From Uliginosibacterium aquaticum (lineage in GTDB: Bacteria > Pseudomonadota > Gammaproteobacteria > Burkholderiales > Rhodocyclaceae): a DNA stretch of 64,000 bases. Position numbers and translations under genes: made by a program. The DNA lies in assembly GCF_012972705.2 (NCBI RefSeq), contig NZ_JABCSC020000001.1, positions 1,550,001 through 1,614,000 of the forward strand, written 5' to 3'. Each line of letters starts with the position of its first letter. Within the stretch, counting starts at the first letter, position 1. Below are positions 18,200-26,389 of the stretch, piece by piece. The notes under the pieces are model-generated. The model did not search any database and was not told the origin of the DNA. It saw nothing but the letters and a program-made list of their open reading frames with translations.

Positions 18200-19780
18200 T
18201 CAGTACCCGCCACCTCTTTTGATCGGCAAGACCAGTTTGGCGACGCAACCGCCCTGCGGCCCGCTGCTCAGTTCGATACCGCCGCCGTGATCCACGGCGA
18301 CCTGCTGTGCCGACGAGAGCCCGGTGCCGAGGTGCTTGCCATGAGCCTTCTTGGTGCTCCAGAAAGGCTCGAAGGCTTTCAGGCACAACTCGGGCGCGAG
18401 GCCGGGGCCGCTGTCGGCAACTGTGATCTCGATGCATTCGGCATCCGCATGGGAGGCGATGGAGAGTTCGCGCAGCTGCCAGCCCTTGCTGTTCATGGCT
18501 TCGATGGCATTGTCGATGAGCGCCTTGAGCAGGCTGCGCAGGCGCGCTGGCGAGCCCTGCAGGCTGGGGAGCACCAGCTGTGGTGCCCAGCTCACGCTGA
18601 CGCCGGCGGCAAGGAATTTCTGTGCCGAAAGATCCAGTACATCGCGCACCGCTTCATTCAGATTGACGCGGCTGAGGGCCGCACTGGTAGGCGCCGGCGC
18701 CGCGCTGCGCAAGGCTTCAAGGGCGCTCTGGCCGGCCTTCAGGGCTTCCGACAGGGCAGCCTGGGTGGGATCACAACCGCGCCGGCCCATCAGGTTCACC
18801 ACCGATTCGAGCACGTTCAGCGGCCCCTCCATCTGGTAAACCGCCGCCGTCATGCTCTCGCGCAGACTCTGCTCGCGTTCTTCATCGGCCATCAACGCGT
18901 GCAGGGCTGCTACGCGGGCCTTCTCCTGTTCCATCACCTGGCGGCTCACATCGGTGGCGACCAGCAGCAGGCAGGGCAGGGGTTTGGGATCGAAGAAGGC
19001 GTCGGCGCTGTCGGGAGTGGCGGTGAGCCAGGTGCCCGAGCAGTTGTACCAGCGCGGGTTGCGCCACTGCGGATGATCGAGGCGCACCTGCTGGTCCGTG
19101 AAGGCCATGGCGCCTGGCTTGAAGGGGCCAAAGCCGCTGCCGATCTCGTGGCGCACGGCCTCGAGCAGCACGCTGGCCGCTTCGGTCATGCCCAGATCGG
19201 CGGTGAGGGCCTTGTAGGCGTGATTGTCGAGCAGTACCCGGTCTTCCATGTTGAGCAGTGCCAGCACCATTGGCGCGGTGTCCACCACGGATTCGATCAG
19301 GGCTTTCTGGTTGCGTACCGCGCACTCGAGGCGATGCATCTCGGTGATGTCGCGATGCAGGCCGAGGAAATGCACGATGTTGCCGTTGTCATCAAGCAGC
19401 GGCGAGATCGTCAGATCGGCGATGTACTGGCTGCCATCCTTGCGGCGATTCACGAGGCGGCCGCGCCAGGGCTGGCGGCTGGCGATCTGCTCCCACAGCG
19501 CGGCATACACCGGGCGCGGCGTGGTGTGGCTGGCGAGAATGGACTGAGGCTCGCCTACCGCGTCCTCCAGCTCGAAGCCTGTGTGCCGGGTGAAAGCCGG
19601 GTTGACATACTGGATCGTGGCATGCGGATCGGTGATCGAGATGGCGATGTCCGCCTGCTCGACAGCGGCCTGCAACAGATCCGCCGGGATGCCGGCGGCA
19701 GGGGAGGGGGTGGGCGTTTTCCTGGAGCGGGGCATGGCGGGCCTTTGCGTTGCGTTCATGCCTCTTGATGCAGATTTCAT
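18200..19780 (-). CDS. nifL: Nitrogen fixation regulator NifL (NifA anti-activator)
   Basis: About 526 aa. PAS1 (residues about 35-150; ISITDPHATIQYVNPAFTRH, DGSQYIADLTISPL, FLGLHRDITEMHRLE) is expected to bind FAD. A second PAS-like region (about 165-290) follows, then an H-domain and a GHKL ATPase (LIDNAIEAMNSKG, VADSGPGL, GTGLSSAQQVAVDHGGG). The usual phospho-acceptor His is missing: the segment reads AAVYQMEGPLNVLES. This agrees with NifL acting by direct binding to NifA and not by phosphotransfer. The start is uncertain; ATG at 19780, GTG at 19789 and ATG at 19759 are all possible. It is cotranscribed with nifA and divergent from rnfA. Confidence 0.94.
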   Translation of the reverse strand: MKSASRGMNATQRPAMPRSRKTPTPSPAAGIPADLLQAAVEQADIAISITDPHATIQYVNPAFTRHTGFELEDAVGEPQSILASHTTPRPVYAALWEQIASRQPWRGRLVNRRKDGSQYIADLTISPLLDDNGNIVHFLGLHRDITEMHRLECAVRNQKALIESVVDTAPMVLALLNMEDRVLLDNHAYKALTADLGMTEAASVLLEAVRHEIGSGFGPFKPGAMAFTDQQVRLDHPQWRNPRWYNCSGTWLTATPDSADAFFDPKPLPCLLLVATDVSRQVMEQEKARVAALHALMADEEREQSLRESMTAAVYQMEGPLNVLESVVNLMGRRGCDPTQAALSEALKAGQSALEALRSAAPAPTSAALSRVNLNEAVRDVLDLSAQKFLAAGVSVSWAPQLVLPSLQGSPARLRSLLKALIDNAIEAMNSKGWQLRELSIASHADAECIEITVADSGPGLAPELCLKAFEPFWSTKKAHGKHLGTGLSSAQQVAVDHGGGIELSSGPQGGCVAKLVLPIKRGGGY

Positions 19781-19867
19781 GCCCTGCACGCGAGGCTGCT
19801 GCGTATTCCTTGAGCCTGCTCAAGTCGGGTGTTTGTGTAGAGGCTTTGTTGCATCCGTTTGTCGCCT

Positions 19868-19883
19868 TGTCGTATCCCCGACA
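19868..19883. promoter_or_regulatory. NifA upstream activator sequence for rnfA
   Basis: TGT-CGTATCCCCG-ACA matches TGT-N10-ACA exactly. It lies about 95 bp upstream of the -24 element at 19977, the normal enhancer distance. It also lies about 90-105 bp upstream of nifL, so it could contribute to nifLA autoregulation, although I found no -24/-12 element facing nifL. Confidence 0.78.
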
Positions 19884-19976
19884 GAGTCCGACCCCGGTTC
19901 TGAGCACCTGTAGAGAGACCTGAAAGCCCCTGCCAGAAGGGGGACGGGCACCGTTGCGGTGCTCCGCGCACCGGCC

Positions 19977-19991
19977 TGGCACAGCTCATGC
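19977..19991 (+). promoter_or_regulatory. Sigma-54 (-24/-12) promoter of the rnf operon
   Basis: TGGCAC-AGCTC-ATGC has a perfect -24 element and a -12 element with one change (ATGC for TTGC), with GG-N10-GC spacing. It lies 73-87 bp upstream of the rnfA start and has a NifA site at 19868-19883. Confidence 0.82.
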
Positions 19992-20063
19992 ACCACAGCG
20001 ACCAGGGGCTGAACGCAAGCGTGTGTTTGCCAGCCTGACATTGATTCCGGGAGAAACAGCTCC

Positions 20064-20645
20064 ATGAGCGAATACCTGATCCTGCTGGTAACGACCGCGC
20101 TGGTGAACAACGTGGTGATGATGAAGTTCCTCGGTTTGTGTCCCTTCATGGGCGTATCGAAGAGTCTCGACAGCGCGCTTGGCATGGGCATGGCGACCAC
20201 CTTCGTGATTACCGTGGCCTCCGCCGCGGCCTGGGTGCTTGATCACTTCCTGCTCTCGCCCTTTGGCCTGCAGTACCTGCGCATCCTGACCTTCATTGTG
20301 GTGATCGCCGCCACCGTGCAGTTCATCGAAGCGGTGATCAAGAAGAGCATGCCGGCGCTGTATCGCGCGCTAGGCATTTATCTGCCGTTGATCACCACCA
20401 ACTGTGCGGTGCTCGGACTGGCGCTGCTGAATGTGCAGGAGGGCAACAGCTTCGTGAAGACGCTGGTGTATGCCTTCGGCTCCTCGCTGGGCTTCGTGCT
20501 GGTGATGGTGATGTTTGCCGGTCTGCGTGAGCGCCTGGCGCTGGTGCGCGTGCCTGACACCTTTGATGGCGTGCCGATCACCTTCGTACTCGCTGGTTTG
20601 CTGGCCATGGCTTTCATGGGCTTTGCCGGTCTGAATTTCGCCTGA
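20064..20645 (+). CDS. rnfA: Rnf electron transport complex subunit A
   Basis: 193 aa, six predicted membrane helices, homologous to RnfE and to NqrE. It carries the family signature [20 protein letters not shown] and [13 protein letters not shown], with the conserved Cys that ligate the membrane FeS cluster shared between RnfA and RnfE. The Rnf complex couples ferredoxin/NADH electron transfer to ion movement; in diazotrophs it drives electrons toward nitrogenase. It is the first gene of rnfABCDGE, preceded by GGGAG and a sigma-54 promoter. Confidence 0.97.
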   Translation: MSEYLILLVTTALVNNVVMMKFLGLCPFMGVSKSLDSALGMGMATTFVITVASAAAWVLDHFLLSPFGLQYLRILTFIVVIAATVQFIEAVIKKSMPALYRALGIYLPLITTNCAVLGLALLNVQEGNSFVKTLVYAFGSSLGFVLVMVMFAGLRERLALVRVPDTFDGVPITFVLAGLLAMAFMGFAGLNFA

Positions 20646-20655
20646 GGAGACAGAC

Positions 20656-21180
20656 ATGATCGGAATCCTGAGTCTTAGTTTTCTTGGCCTCTTTCTGGGC
20701 CTGTTGCTGGGCTACGCCGCCAAGGTGTTTGCGGTGGAAGCCGATAGCGTGGCGGTGGAGCTGGCCGAAATGATGCCCGGCACCAACTGCGGCCAGTGTG
20801 GTCTCGCCGGTTGCACCGCAGCCGCCGAAGCGCTGGTGCGCGGTGAGGCGCCGGCCACGGTCTGTCCTGGCGGCGGGGTGGCGCTGGCTCAGGCCATTGC
20901 CGCCAAGCTGGGCATCGCCCTGAGTCTTGACGGGCTGGAGGACCCAGGTCCGCAGGTGGCGACAGTGGCTGAAGAGATCTGCATCGGTTGCGGCAAGTGC
21001 CTGAAGGGCTGCGCGACCGATGCCATCGTGGGGGCGGCCAAGCAGATCCACGGCGTGCTCGACGAGGCTTGCACGGGCTGCGGCGGTTGCATGGATCTAT
21101 GTCCGACTGGCGCCATCGTGCTGCGGCCGTTGCCGCAGCAGTTGAAAGATTGGAACTGGGCTAAGCCCGCCTTTGCCTGA
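20656..21180 (+). CDS. rnfB: Rnf complex ferredoxin subunit B
   Basis: 174 aa. An N-terminal hydrophobic anchor (LSLSFLGLFLGLLLGYAAKV) is followed by a Fe-S domain (GTNCGQCGLAGCTAAAEAL, CPGGG) and two 4Fe-4S ferredoxin motifs (CIGCGKCLKGCATD and CTGCGGCMDLCPTG). Its length matches short proteobacterial RnfB. It receives or donates electrons at the cytoplasmic face of the Rnf complex. It starts 10 bp after rnfA. Confidence 0.97.
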   Translation: MIGILSLSFLGLFLGLLLGYAAKVFAVEADSVAVELAEMMPGTNCGQCGLAGCTAAAEALVRGEAPATVCPGGGVALAQAIAAKLGIALSLDGLEDPGPQVATVAEEICIGCGKCLKGCATDAIVGAAKQIHGVLDEACTGCGGCMDLCPTGAIVLRPLPQQLKDWNWAKPAFA

Positions 21181-21194
21181 ACGGAGACCGAAAC

Positions 21195-22676
21195 ATGGGC
21201 TTTCTCGACAAGATCACCGGCGTGAGCTGGGGCGTGCATCCGCATGACGATCACAAGCGACCGGCCGCAGATGTGCCGCTGCGTGTGATGCCGATTCCTG
21301 CCACGCTATGCGTGCCCTTGCTGCAACACGTGGGGGCGCCGGCCAAGCCGGTTGTCGCGGTGGGAGACAAGGTGCTGCGCGGCCAGCTGCTTGCTTCCGC
21401 CCAAGGCAACGTATCGGCCCCGGTGCATGCGCCGACCTCCGGTGTGGTGACGGCCATCGGACCGGTGATTGCGCCGCATCCTTCCGGCCTGCCTTTCGAT
21501 GCGATCACGATAGCCTGCGATGGCGAAGATCAGGCGCTGCCCGCGAGCGAGATGCCCGATCCGCTGAGCCTGGCGCCGGACGAAGTGACACGCCAGATCG
21601 CAGCGGCCGGTATTGTCGGCCTCGGCGGTGCCACCTTCCCGTCGGCGCCCAAGGCCCAGCTCGGGCGCAAGCATGCGGTTGAGACCCTGATCATCAATGG
21701 CGGCGAGTGCGAGCCCTATCTTTCCAGCGATGATTGCGTGATGCGGGCGCGGGCTGTGGAGGTTGTTGATGGCATTCGCATTTTGATGCATGCCACCGGA
21801 GCGGCCAGCGCGCTGGTGGGTATTGAAGATAACAAGCCCGAAGCGATTGCCGCGATGCGCGCTGCCGCTAAGTCATTCGATGCCATCCGCATCTGTCCGG
21901 TGCCAGCGCGCTACCCGATGGGGTCGGACCGCCAACTGGTGGAAGTGCTCACCGGCAAGCAGGTGCCGGCCGGCGCGCGTACCGCCACGGTGGGTGTGTT
22001 GGTCAATAACGTCAGCACCTGTGCGGCGATCCACCGGGCCTTGCGCCACGGCGAGTCCTTGTATCGGCGCATCGTCACCGTCAACGGTGGCGCGGTGATG
22101 GATCCGGGCAATGTGCTCGCGCCGATCGGTGTGATGGTTGAGGACCTGCTGGCTTTCGTTGGCCTGAAAGAAACGCCGGCCCGCCTGGTGATGGGCGGAC
22201 CCATGATGGGGGCCGCTCTGCCGCATGCTCTGGTGCCGACCGTGAAGGGCTGTGGCGGCATTCTTGCCCTCAGCGCTGCCGAGATCGCCAAGCCGGAGCC
22301 TTCGCCCTGCATTCGTTGCGGCAGCTGTGTATCGGCCTGCCCGATGGGGCTTTTGCCGCTGGAAATTGCGGCCCGGGTGAAGGCCGGGGATTACGACGGG
22401 GCCGATGCACAGAAGCTCGACGATTGCCTCGCGTGCGGCTGCTGCGCCTACGTATGCCCATCGCATCTTCCTCTGGTGCATGCCTTTTATCACGCCAAGG
22501 GCGAGCTATGGAAACGAGCCCAGCAGAAAAAGCGCAACGAGTTTACCAAGGGCCTGGCCCAGGCCCGCACTGCACGCCTTGAACGCGAGGCGCGCGAGCG
22601 TGCCGAAGCGGCTGCCCGACGCAAGGCCGAGCGTGCTGCCCAGCAAGCTGCGCAAGCCGCTGCTGCAGCGGAATGA
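21195..22676 (+). CDS. rnfC: Rnf complex subunit C (NADH/FMN-binding and Fe-S)
   Basis: 493 aa. The N-terminal barrel-sandwich region is followed by the Complex1 51K-like domain (GIVGLGGATFPSAPKAQLGR, then INGGECEPYLSSDD). Two 4Fe-4S motifs follow (CIRCGSCVSACPMGLLPLE and CLACGCCAYVCPSHLPLVH), then a short Ala/Arg/Glu-rich helical tail (about 440-493). The tail is much shorter than the long repeat tail of E. coli RsxC. It is the likely NADH-reacting subunit. It starts 14 bp after rnfB. Confidence 0.97.
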   Translation: MGFLDKITGVSWGVHPHDDHKRPAADVPLRVMPIPATLCVPLLQHVGAPAKPVVAVGDKVLRGQLLASAQGNVSAPVHAPTSGVVTAIGPVIAPHPSGLPFDAITIACDGEDQALPASEMPDPLSLAPDEVTRQIAAAGIVGLGGATFPSAPKAQLGRKHAVETLIINGGECEPYLSSDDCVMRARAVEVVDGIRILMHATGAASALVGIEDNKPEAIAAMRAAAKSFDAIRICPVPARYPMGSDRQLVEVLTGKQVPAGARTATVGVLVNNVSTCAAIHRALRHGESLYRRIVTVNGGAVMDPGNVLAPIGVMVEDLLAFVGLKETPARLVMGGPMMGAALPHALVPTVKGCGGILALSAAEIAKPEPSPCIRCGSCVSACPMGLLPLEIAARVKAGDYDGADAQKLDDCLACGCCAYVCPSHLPLVHAFYHAKGELWKRAQQKKRNEFTKGLAQARTARLEREARERAEAAARRKAERAAQQAAQAAAAAE

Positions 22677-22691
22677 CACAAGGAGAAGTCC

Positions 22692-23771
22692 ATGAATAGT
22701 CCGATTTCCACCGCCCTGCCATCCGTTGCCGCCTCGCCGCATGCCAAGGAGTTCTCCAGCGTTAGTACCGTGATGCTGAAGGTCATGCTGGCGCTGGCGC
22801 CTGCCACGCTGTGTGGCTTCTGGTACTTTGGCTGGCCCGCAATCAGTCTGTGGCTGCTCACCGTAGCCTCGGCCCTGGCCGGCGAAGCGGCTTGCCTTGT
22901 GCTGATGAAGAAGCTGGTGCGCCCCGCGCTGCTCGATGGCTCCGCGCTGCTTACCGGTTGGCTGTTGGCGATGTCCCTGCCACCTTGGGCGCCCTGGTGG
23001 ATCGGCGTGGTCGGCGGCCTGTTCGCGACGGTGGTCGGCAAGCAGGCATTTGGGGGCCTCGGCTGCAACCTGTTCAACCCGGCCATGGTGGCGCGGGTGG
23101 CGCTGCTGGTGTCCTTCCCGGTGGTGATGACGGCCTGGGTCGGCCCGAGTGGTCAAAGTGCTTCGCCGGGGTTGGTCGAAAGTTTGTCGATTACTTTCGG
23201 TGGCAGCATCCCCGATGCTTATACCAGCGCCACCTTGCTGGGCCAGGCCAAGACGGAGCTCTCGCGCGGTGTCACGCTGCTGCAGACCTTCGCCCAGGGA
23301 TTGCCGGTGAGCTTCTCCGGGCAGCGTCCCGGCAGCATGGGCGAGACCGGCATCGTGCTGCTCGCGGCTGGCGGCCTCGCCTTGCTGGCGATGCGCATCA
23401 TCAGCTGGCATATCCCGCTGGCCATGTTGCTGGGCATCGCGATTCCGGCGTTGATCGGCCATGCCGTGAATCCGGCGCGCTATCTTGATGCAGGCGCTCA
23501 CTTGCTCTCCGGCGCGGCGGTGCTCGGGGCTTTCTTCATTGCCACCGATTACGTGACTTCGCCTTCCTCGCGTGCAGGGCAACTGGTTTTCGGTGCTGGC
23601 TGTGGCTTCCTCACCTGGGTGATCCGCAGTTATGGCGGCTATCCGGAAGGCGTGGCCTTTGCCGTGCTGCTGATGAATGCCCTGGCGCCGGCGATCGACC
23701 GTCTGTGTCAGCCGCGCATCTATGGGCGTGACTGGCGTGGTAATCCCATCAAGCTGAACAAGGAGAAATGA
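22692..23771 (+). CDS. rnfD: Rnf complex subunit D
   Basis: 359 aa membrane protein with about 9-10 helices, homologous to NqrB. Recognisable blocks are LLDGSALLTGWLLAMSLPP, GKQAFGGLGCNLFNPAMVAR and HLLSGAAVLGAFFIATDYVT. The region DAYTSATLLGQ is the probable site of covalent FMN on Thr (S/T-A-T pattern). Its C-terminus overlaps rnfG by 4 bp. Confidence 0.96.
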   Translation: MNSPISTALPSVAASPHAKEFSSVSTVMLKVMLALAPATLCGFWYFGWPAISLWLLTVASALAGEAACLVLMKKLVRPALLDGSALLTGWLLAMSLPPWAPWWIGVVGGLFATVVGKQAFGGLGCNLFNPAMVARVALLVSFPVVMTAWVGPSGQSASPGLVESLSITFGGSIPDAYTSATLLGQAKTELSRGVTLLQTFAQGLPVSFSGQRPGSMGETGIVLLAAGGLALLAMRIISWHIPLAMLLGIAIPALIGHAVNPARYLDAGAHLLSGAAVLGAFFIATDYVTSPSSRAGQLVFGAGCGFLTWVIRSYGGYPEGVAFAVLLMNALAPAIDRLCQPRIYGRDWRGNPIKLNKEK

Positions 23772-24394
23772 GCATGCAGCTCACCCTGGAAAACCTCCGC
23801 GAGCGGATTCCCTATCACGGTGCCTTGCTCGGCTTCTTTACCTTGATGACGAGTGCCGCACTGATCGGAGCCAACCTCGTGACGCTGCCTGCCATCGAGC
23901 AGGCTGCGCGTGACGACCTCAAGGTTTCGCTGCTGCAGGTGCTGCCGGAAGGGCTGGCCGATAACGACTTGCTCGCCGATACGCTGAGTGTGGTGGATCA
24001 GGGCGTGAGCCGTACGGTCTATCGCGGTCGCAAGGCAGGGGCTTTTTCGGCGGCGGTGTTCGACTACAGCGCGCGTGGCTACGCTGGCGAAATCAAAGTG
24101 CTGATTGGCGTGGATGCGGCCGGCACGGTGATGGGCGTGCGGGTGCTCAAGCACGCCGAAACGCCGGGCCTGGGCGACAAGATCGAGGTTGCCAAGGCCG
24201 ACTGGATTCGCAGCTTCGAGAAGAAGTCGCTGGAAAACCTGTCGCTGCCACGCTGGGCGGTGAAGAAGGATGGCGGTGAGTTCGATCAGTTCGCCGGCGC
24301 CACCATTACCCCGCGTGCGGTGGTGAAGGCGGTCAAGGAAGGTCTGCAGTTCTACGCCGCGCACCGCGCGGAAATTTCGGGAGAAGCCAAATGA
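23768..24394 (+). CDS. rnfG: Rnf complex flavoprotein subunit G
   Basis: 208 aa. One N-terminal membrane helix (GALLGFFTLMTSAALIGANL) precedes a periplasmic FMN-binding domain. The covalent FMN attachment motif is GATITPRAV (Thr in S/A-G-A-T-x-T), with GVRVLKHAETPGLGDKIE also typical. It is homologous to NqrC. ATGA overlaps link it to rnfD and rnfE. Confidence 0.96.
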   Translation: MSMQLTLENLRERIPYHGALLGFFTLMTSAALIGANLVTLPAIEQAARDDLKVSLLQVLPEGLADNDLLADTLSVVDQGVSRTVYRGRKAGAFSAAVFDYSARGYAGEIKVLIGVDAAGTVMGVRVLKHAETPGLGDKIEVAKADWIRSFEKKSLENLSLPRWAVKKDGGEFDQFAGATITPRAVVKAVKEGLQFYAAHRAEISGEAK

Positions 24395-25074
24395 GTGGTC
24401 AGATACAGAGTTTCTCGAAGCTGTTTCGTGACGGGCTGTGGGACCAGAACGTGGTCTTCGCCCAACTTCTCGCGATGTGCCCGACCATGGCGGTGACCAC
24501 GTCCGGTACCAATGGGCTGGGCATGGGGCTGGCCACCACGGCGGTGCTGGTGGTGTCGAACATGCTGATTTCCGCGATCCGCGATTTTGTGTCGGATCAG
24601 GTACGCATCCCGGTCTTCGTGGTGGTGATTGCGACCCTGGTGACCTTGGTCGATATGTCGCTGAACGCTTGGCTGCACGAGCTTTACAAGGTGCTGGGCC
24701 TGTTCATCGCACTGATTGTGGTGAACTGCGCGATTCTCGGCCGCGCCGAAGCTTTTGCTTTCAAGAATGGCGTGATTGCTTCTGCGGTGGATGGGCTGGC
24801 GATGGGCCTGGGTTTCACCCTGGCACTGACAACAATGGGCCTTGTGCGTGAGCTGATTGGCAGCGGCACGCTTTTCGCCCAGGCCAGCCTGCTGCTCGGG
24901 CCGGCTTTCTCCTTCCTCGAAGTGAAGGTGATCCCGGACTATGGTGGCGTGCTGATGATGATCCTGCCGCCGGGCGGCTTCCTGGTGCTCGGGGGGCTGC
25001 TGGCTGTGAAGCGCCTGATCGACCAGCGCGTGGCCAAACCCGCATGCCCGGCGCCCGCAGCGCATTGCGCCTGA
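24391..25074 (+). CDS. rnfE: Rnf complex subunit E
   Basis: 227 aa, six helices, homologous to RnfA and NqrD (LLAMCPTMAVTTSGTNGLGM, ALIVVNCAILGRAEAFAFKN, MILPPGGFLVLGGLLAVKR). With RnfA it forms the membrane core holding an FeS cluster. It is the last gene of the tightly coupled block; a MITE-like element follows directly. Confidence 0.96.
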   Translation: MSGQIQSFSKLFRDGLWDQNVVFAQLLAMCPTMAVTTSGTNGLGMGLATTAVLVVSNMLISAIRDFVSDQVRIPVFVVVIATLVTLVDMSLNAWLHELYKVLGLFIALIVVNCAILGRAEAFAFKNGVIASAVDGLAMGLGFTLALTTMGLVRELIGSGTLFAQASLLLGPAFSFLEVKVIPDYGGVLMMILPPGGFLVLGGLLAVKRLIDQRVAKPACPAPAAHCA

Positions 25075-25080
25075 GTGTGT

Positions 25081-25233
25081 TTCTTAGAAGCTGTTCACGT
25101 TCTGTAGCGAGAGGCTGTCAGCAGGGTGAGAAGTAGCGCTGGAACCAGAGTTTATGTTGATCAATGAGGATTCCGAGCAGCGCATGAGCCCTGATCACGG
25201 CCTCGCAGCAAGATCGGAAACAGCTTCTTGGTC
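25081..25233. mobile_element. MITE-like element, short copy (about 153 bp), inverted
   Basis: The left end (TTCTTAGAAGCTGTTCACG) and the right end (GATCGGAAACAGCTTCTTGG) are inverted and related to the ends of the element at 16344-16576. The core at 25148-25191 equals the reverse complement of 16397-16440 except for one base. Compared with that copy it lacks about 80 bp of the middle. It fills most of the 235-bp gap between rnfE and rnfH and starts 7 bp after the rnfE stop codon. Confidence 0.75.
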
Positions 25234-25309
25234 CTGAGCCTGCTTCCTGGACGGATGCGGGATGCTTCAAGAAGTCGCGCTGCGACTTTCACGCCAAAAG
25301 GAGAGAGTC

Positions 25310-25591
25310 ATGAAAGTAGCCGTTGCCTACCATGAGCCGGGTGTGCAGTCCTGGCAGCATATCGAGTTGCCGGAGGGCGCGAAGGTACAGGAAGCCATTG
25401 ATGTGTCGGGCGTTCTGCAGAAGTATCCGCAGATTGATCTTGCCCGCCAGCGCGTGGGTGTGTTCGGCAAGGCGGTGAAGCTGGATGCGCCGCTGCGTGC
25501 CGGTGACCGGGTCGAGATTTATCGCCCGATCGTGTGCGATCCGCTGACGGTGCCGCGCCGGCCTGGCTTTGAACTGGATACAGAGGAGTGA
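25310..25591 (+). CDS. rnfH: RnfH-family protein (RnfH/YfjF ubiquitin-like fold)
   Basis: 93 aa, starting MKVAVAYHEPGVQSWQHIEL, with a strong ribosome site (GGAGAGAG). It matches the RnfH family (beta-grasp fold): EAIDVSGVLQKYPQIDL, RQRVGVFGKAVKLDAPLRAG and DRVEIYRPIVCDPLTVPRR. It accompanies rnf operons in diazotrophs, but its biochemical role is not settled. Here it is separated from rnfE by a MITE-like insertion, so it may need its own promoter. Confidence 0.93.
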   Translation: MKVAVAYHEPGVQSWQHIELPEGAKVQEAIDVSGVLQKYPQIDLARQRVGVFGKAVKLDAPLRAGDRVEIYRPIVCDPLTVPRRPGFELDTEE

Positions 25592-25711
25592 CAAGGCAGT
25601 GACGCTCATCGCGGATCGGCGGAAAGTCACCCATTGTTGCCAAATAGTTACGCTGCGTCTGCGCCGCTCTGGCTTATCCTCCGCGCCTTGCAGTTCAACA
25701 TCCTCCGTTTC

Positions 25712-26176
25712 ATGAGCCTCAAGTTCCGCCCCGCCCAACTTTCAGACCTGCCTGAGCTCGCCGCCCTGCTGGCGCAGCTGTTTGCCATCGAGAAGGATTT
25801 CGCTGCCGATGCCAGCCGCCAGCTGGCTGCCCTCAAGCTGATGCTGCCGCGTGAGGACATTCTTCTGTGGGTGGCCGAGGAGAGCATTGCTGATGAAAGC
25901 CAAGTCGTCGGCTTCTGTTCTGTGCAGAGCCTGATTTCTACTGCCGAGGGCGGGCCGGCCGGATTGGTCGAGGATCTGGTGGTACGCGAAGGCTGGCGCG
26001 GTGCCGGCATCGGCCGCCGCCTGCTTGATGGGGCTGAAGCCTGGGCGCGCCGGCGTGGCATGAGCCGGCTGCAACTGCTGGCTGACGAAGACAATGCCCC
26101 GGCGCTGGAGTTCTACCGCCATCTTGGTTGGACGCGTAGCAATATGCGTAATCTGCGCAAGATCCTGCGCGACTGA
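25712..26176 (+). CDS. GNAT-family N-acetyltransferase
   Basis: 154 aa. A GNAT fold is indicated by LKFRPAQLSDLPELAALLAQ, LVEDLVVREGWRGAGIGRRL (acetyl-CoA pyrophosphate loop RGAGIGRRL) and NAPALEFYRHLGW. The substrate is unknown. No clear ribosome site is visible before ATG 25712, and an in-frame start at 25634 would add 26 residues without homology to the fold. It sits between rnfH and the flagellar genes with its own gaps on both sides. Confidence 0.85.
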   Translation: MSLKFRPAQLSDLPELAALLAQLFAIEKDFAADASRQLAALKLMLPREDILLWVAEESIADESQVVGFCSVQSLISTAEGGPAGLVEDLVVREGWRGAGIGRRLLDGAEAWARRRGMSRLQLLADEDNAPALEFYRHLGWTRSNMRNLRKILRD

Positions 26177-26389
26177 TTTCCGGCTTCCGGGTGTCAGCCC
26201 GGAAGCCGTGTAAGACCGCTTCCTACAAGGCTTTGCGCCCTGGCAGAAATTGCCGATTCACCCCGCCGAATTGCCGCGTTTTTACCGTTTTGTTCCGTTT
26301 CTTGCCGGCCTCCCGCAGGGCGAATAATCCAGCCGTGGAAACCGCGTTCATGCGTTTCCCGGATGGATCTGGCAAGCGGAGGTGGCGTC

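Noticed and set aside
19790-19976. Possible -24/-12 promoter facing nifL
   Set aside because: I searched the reverse strand for GG-N10-GC with TGGCA-like bases and found only near misses with wrong spacing (for example around 20015-20031).
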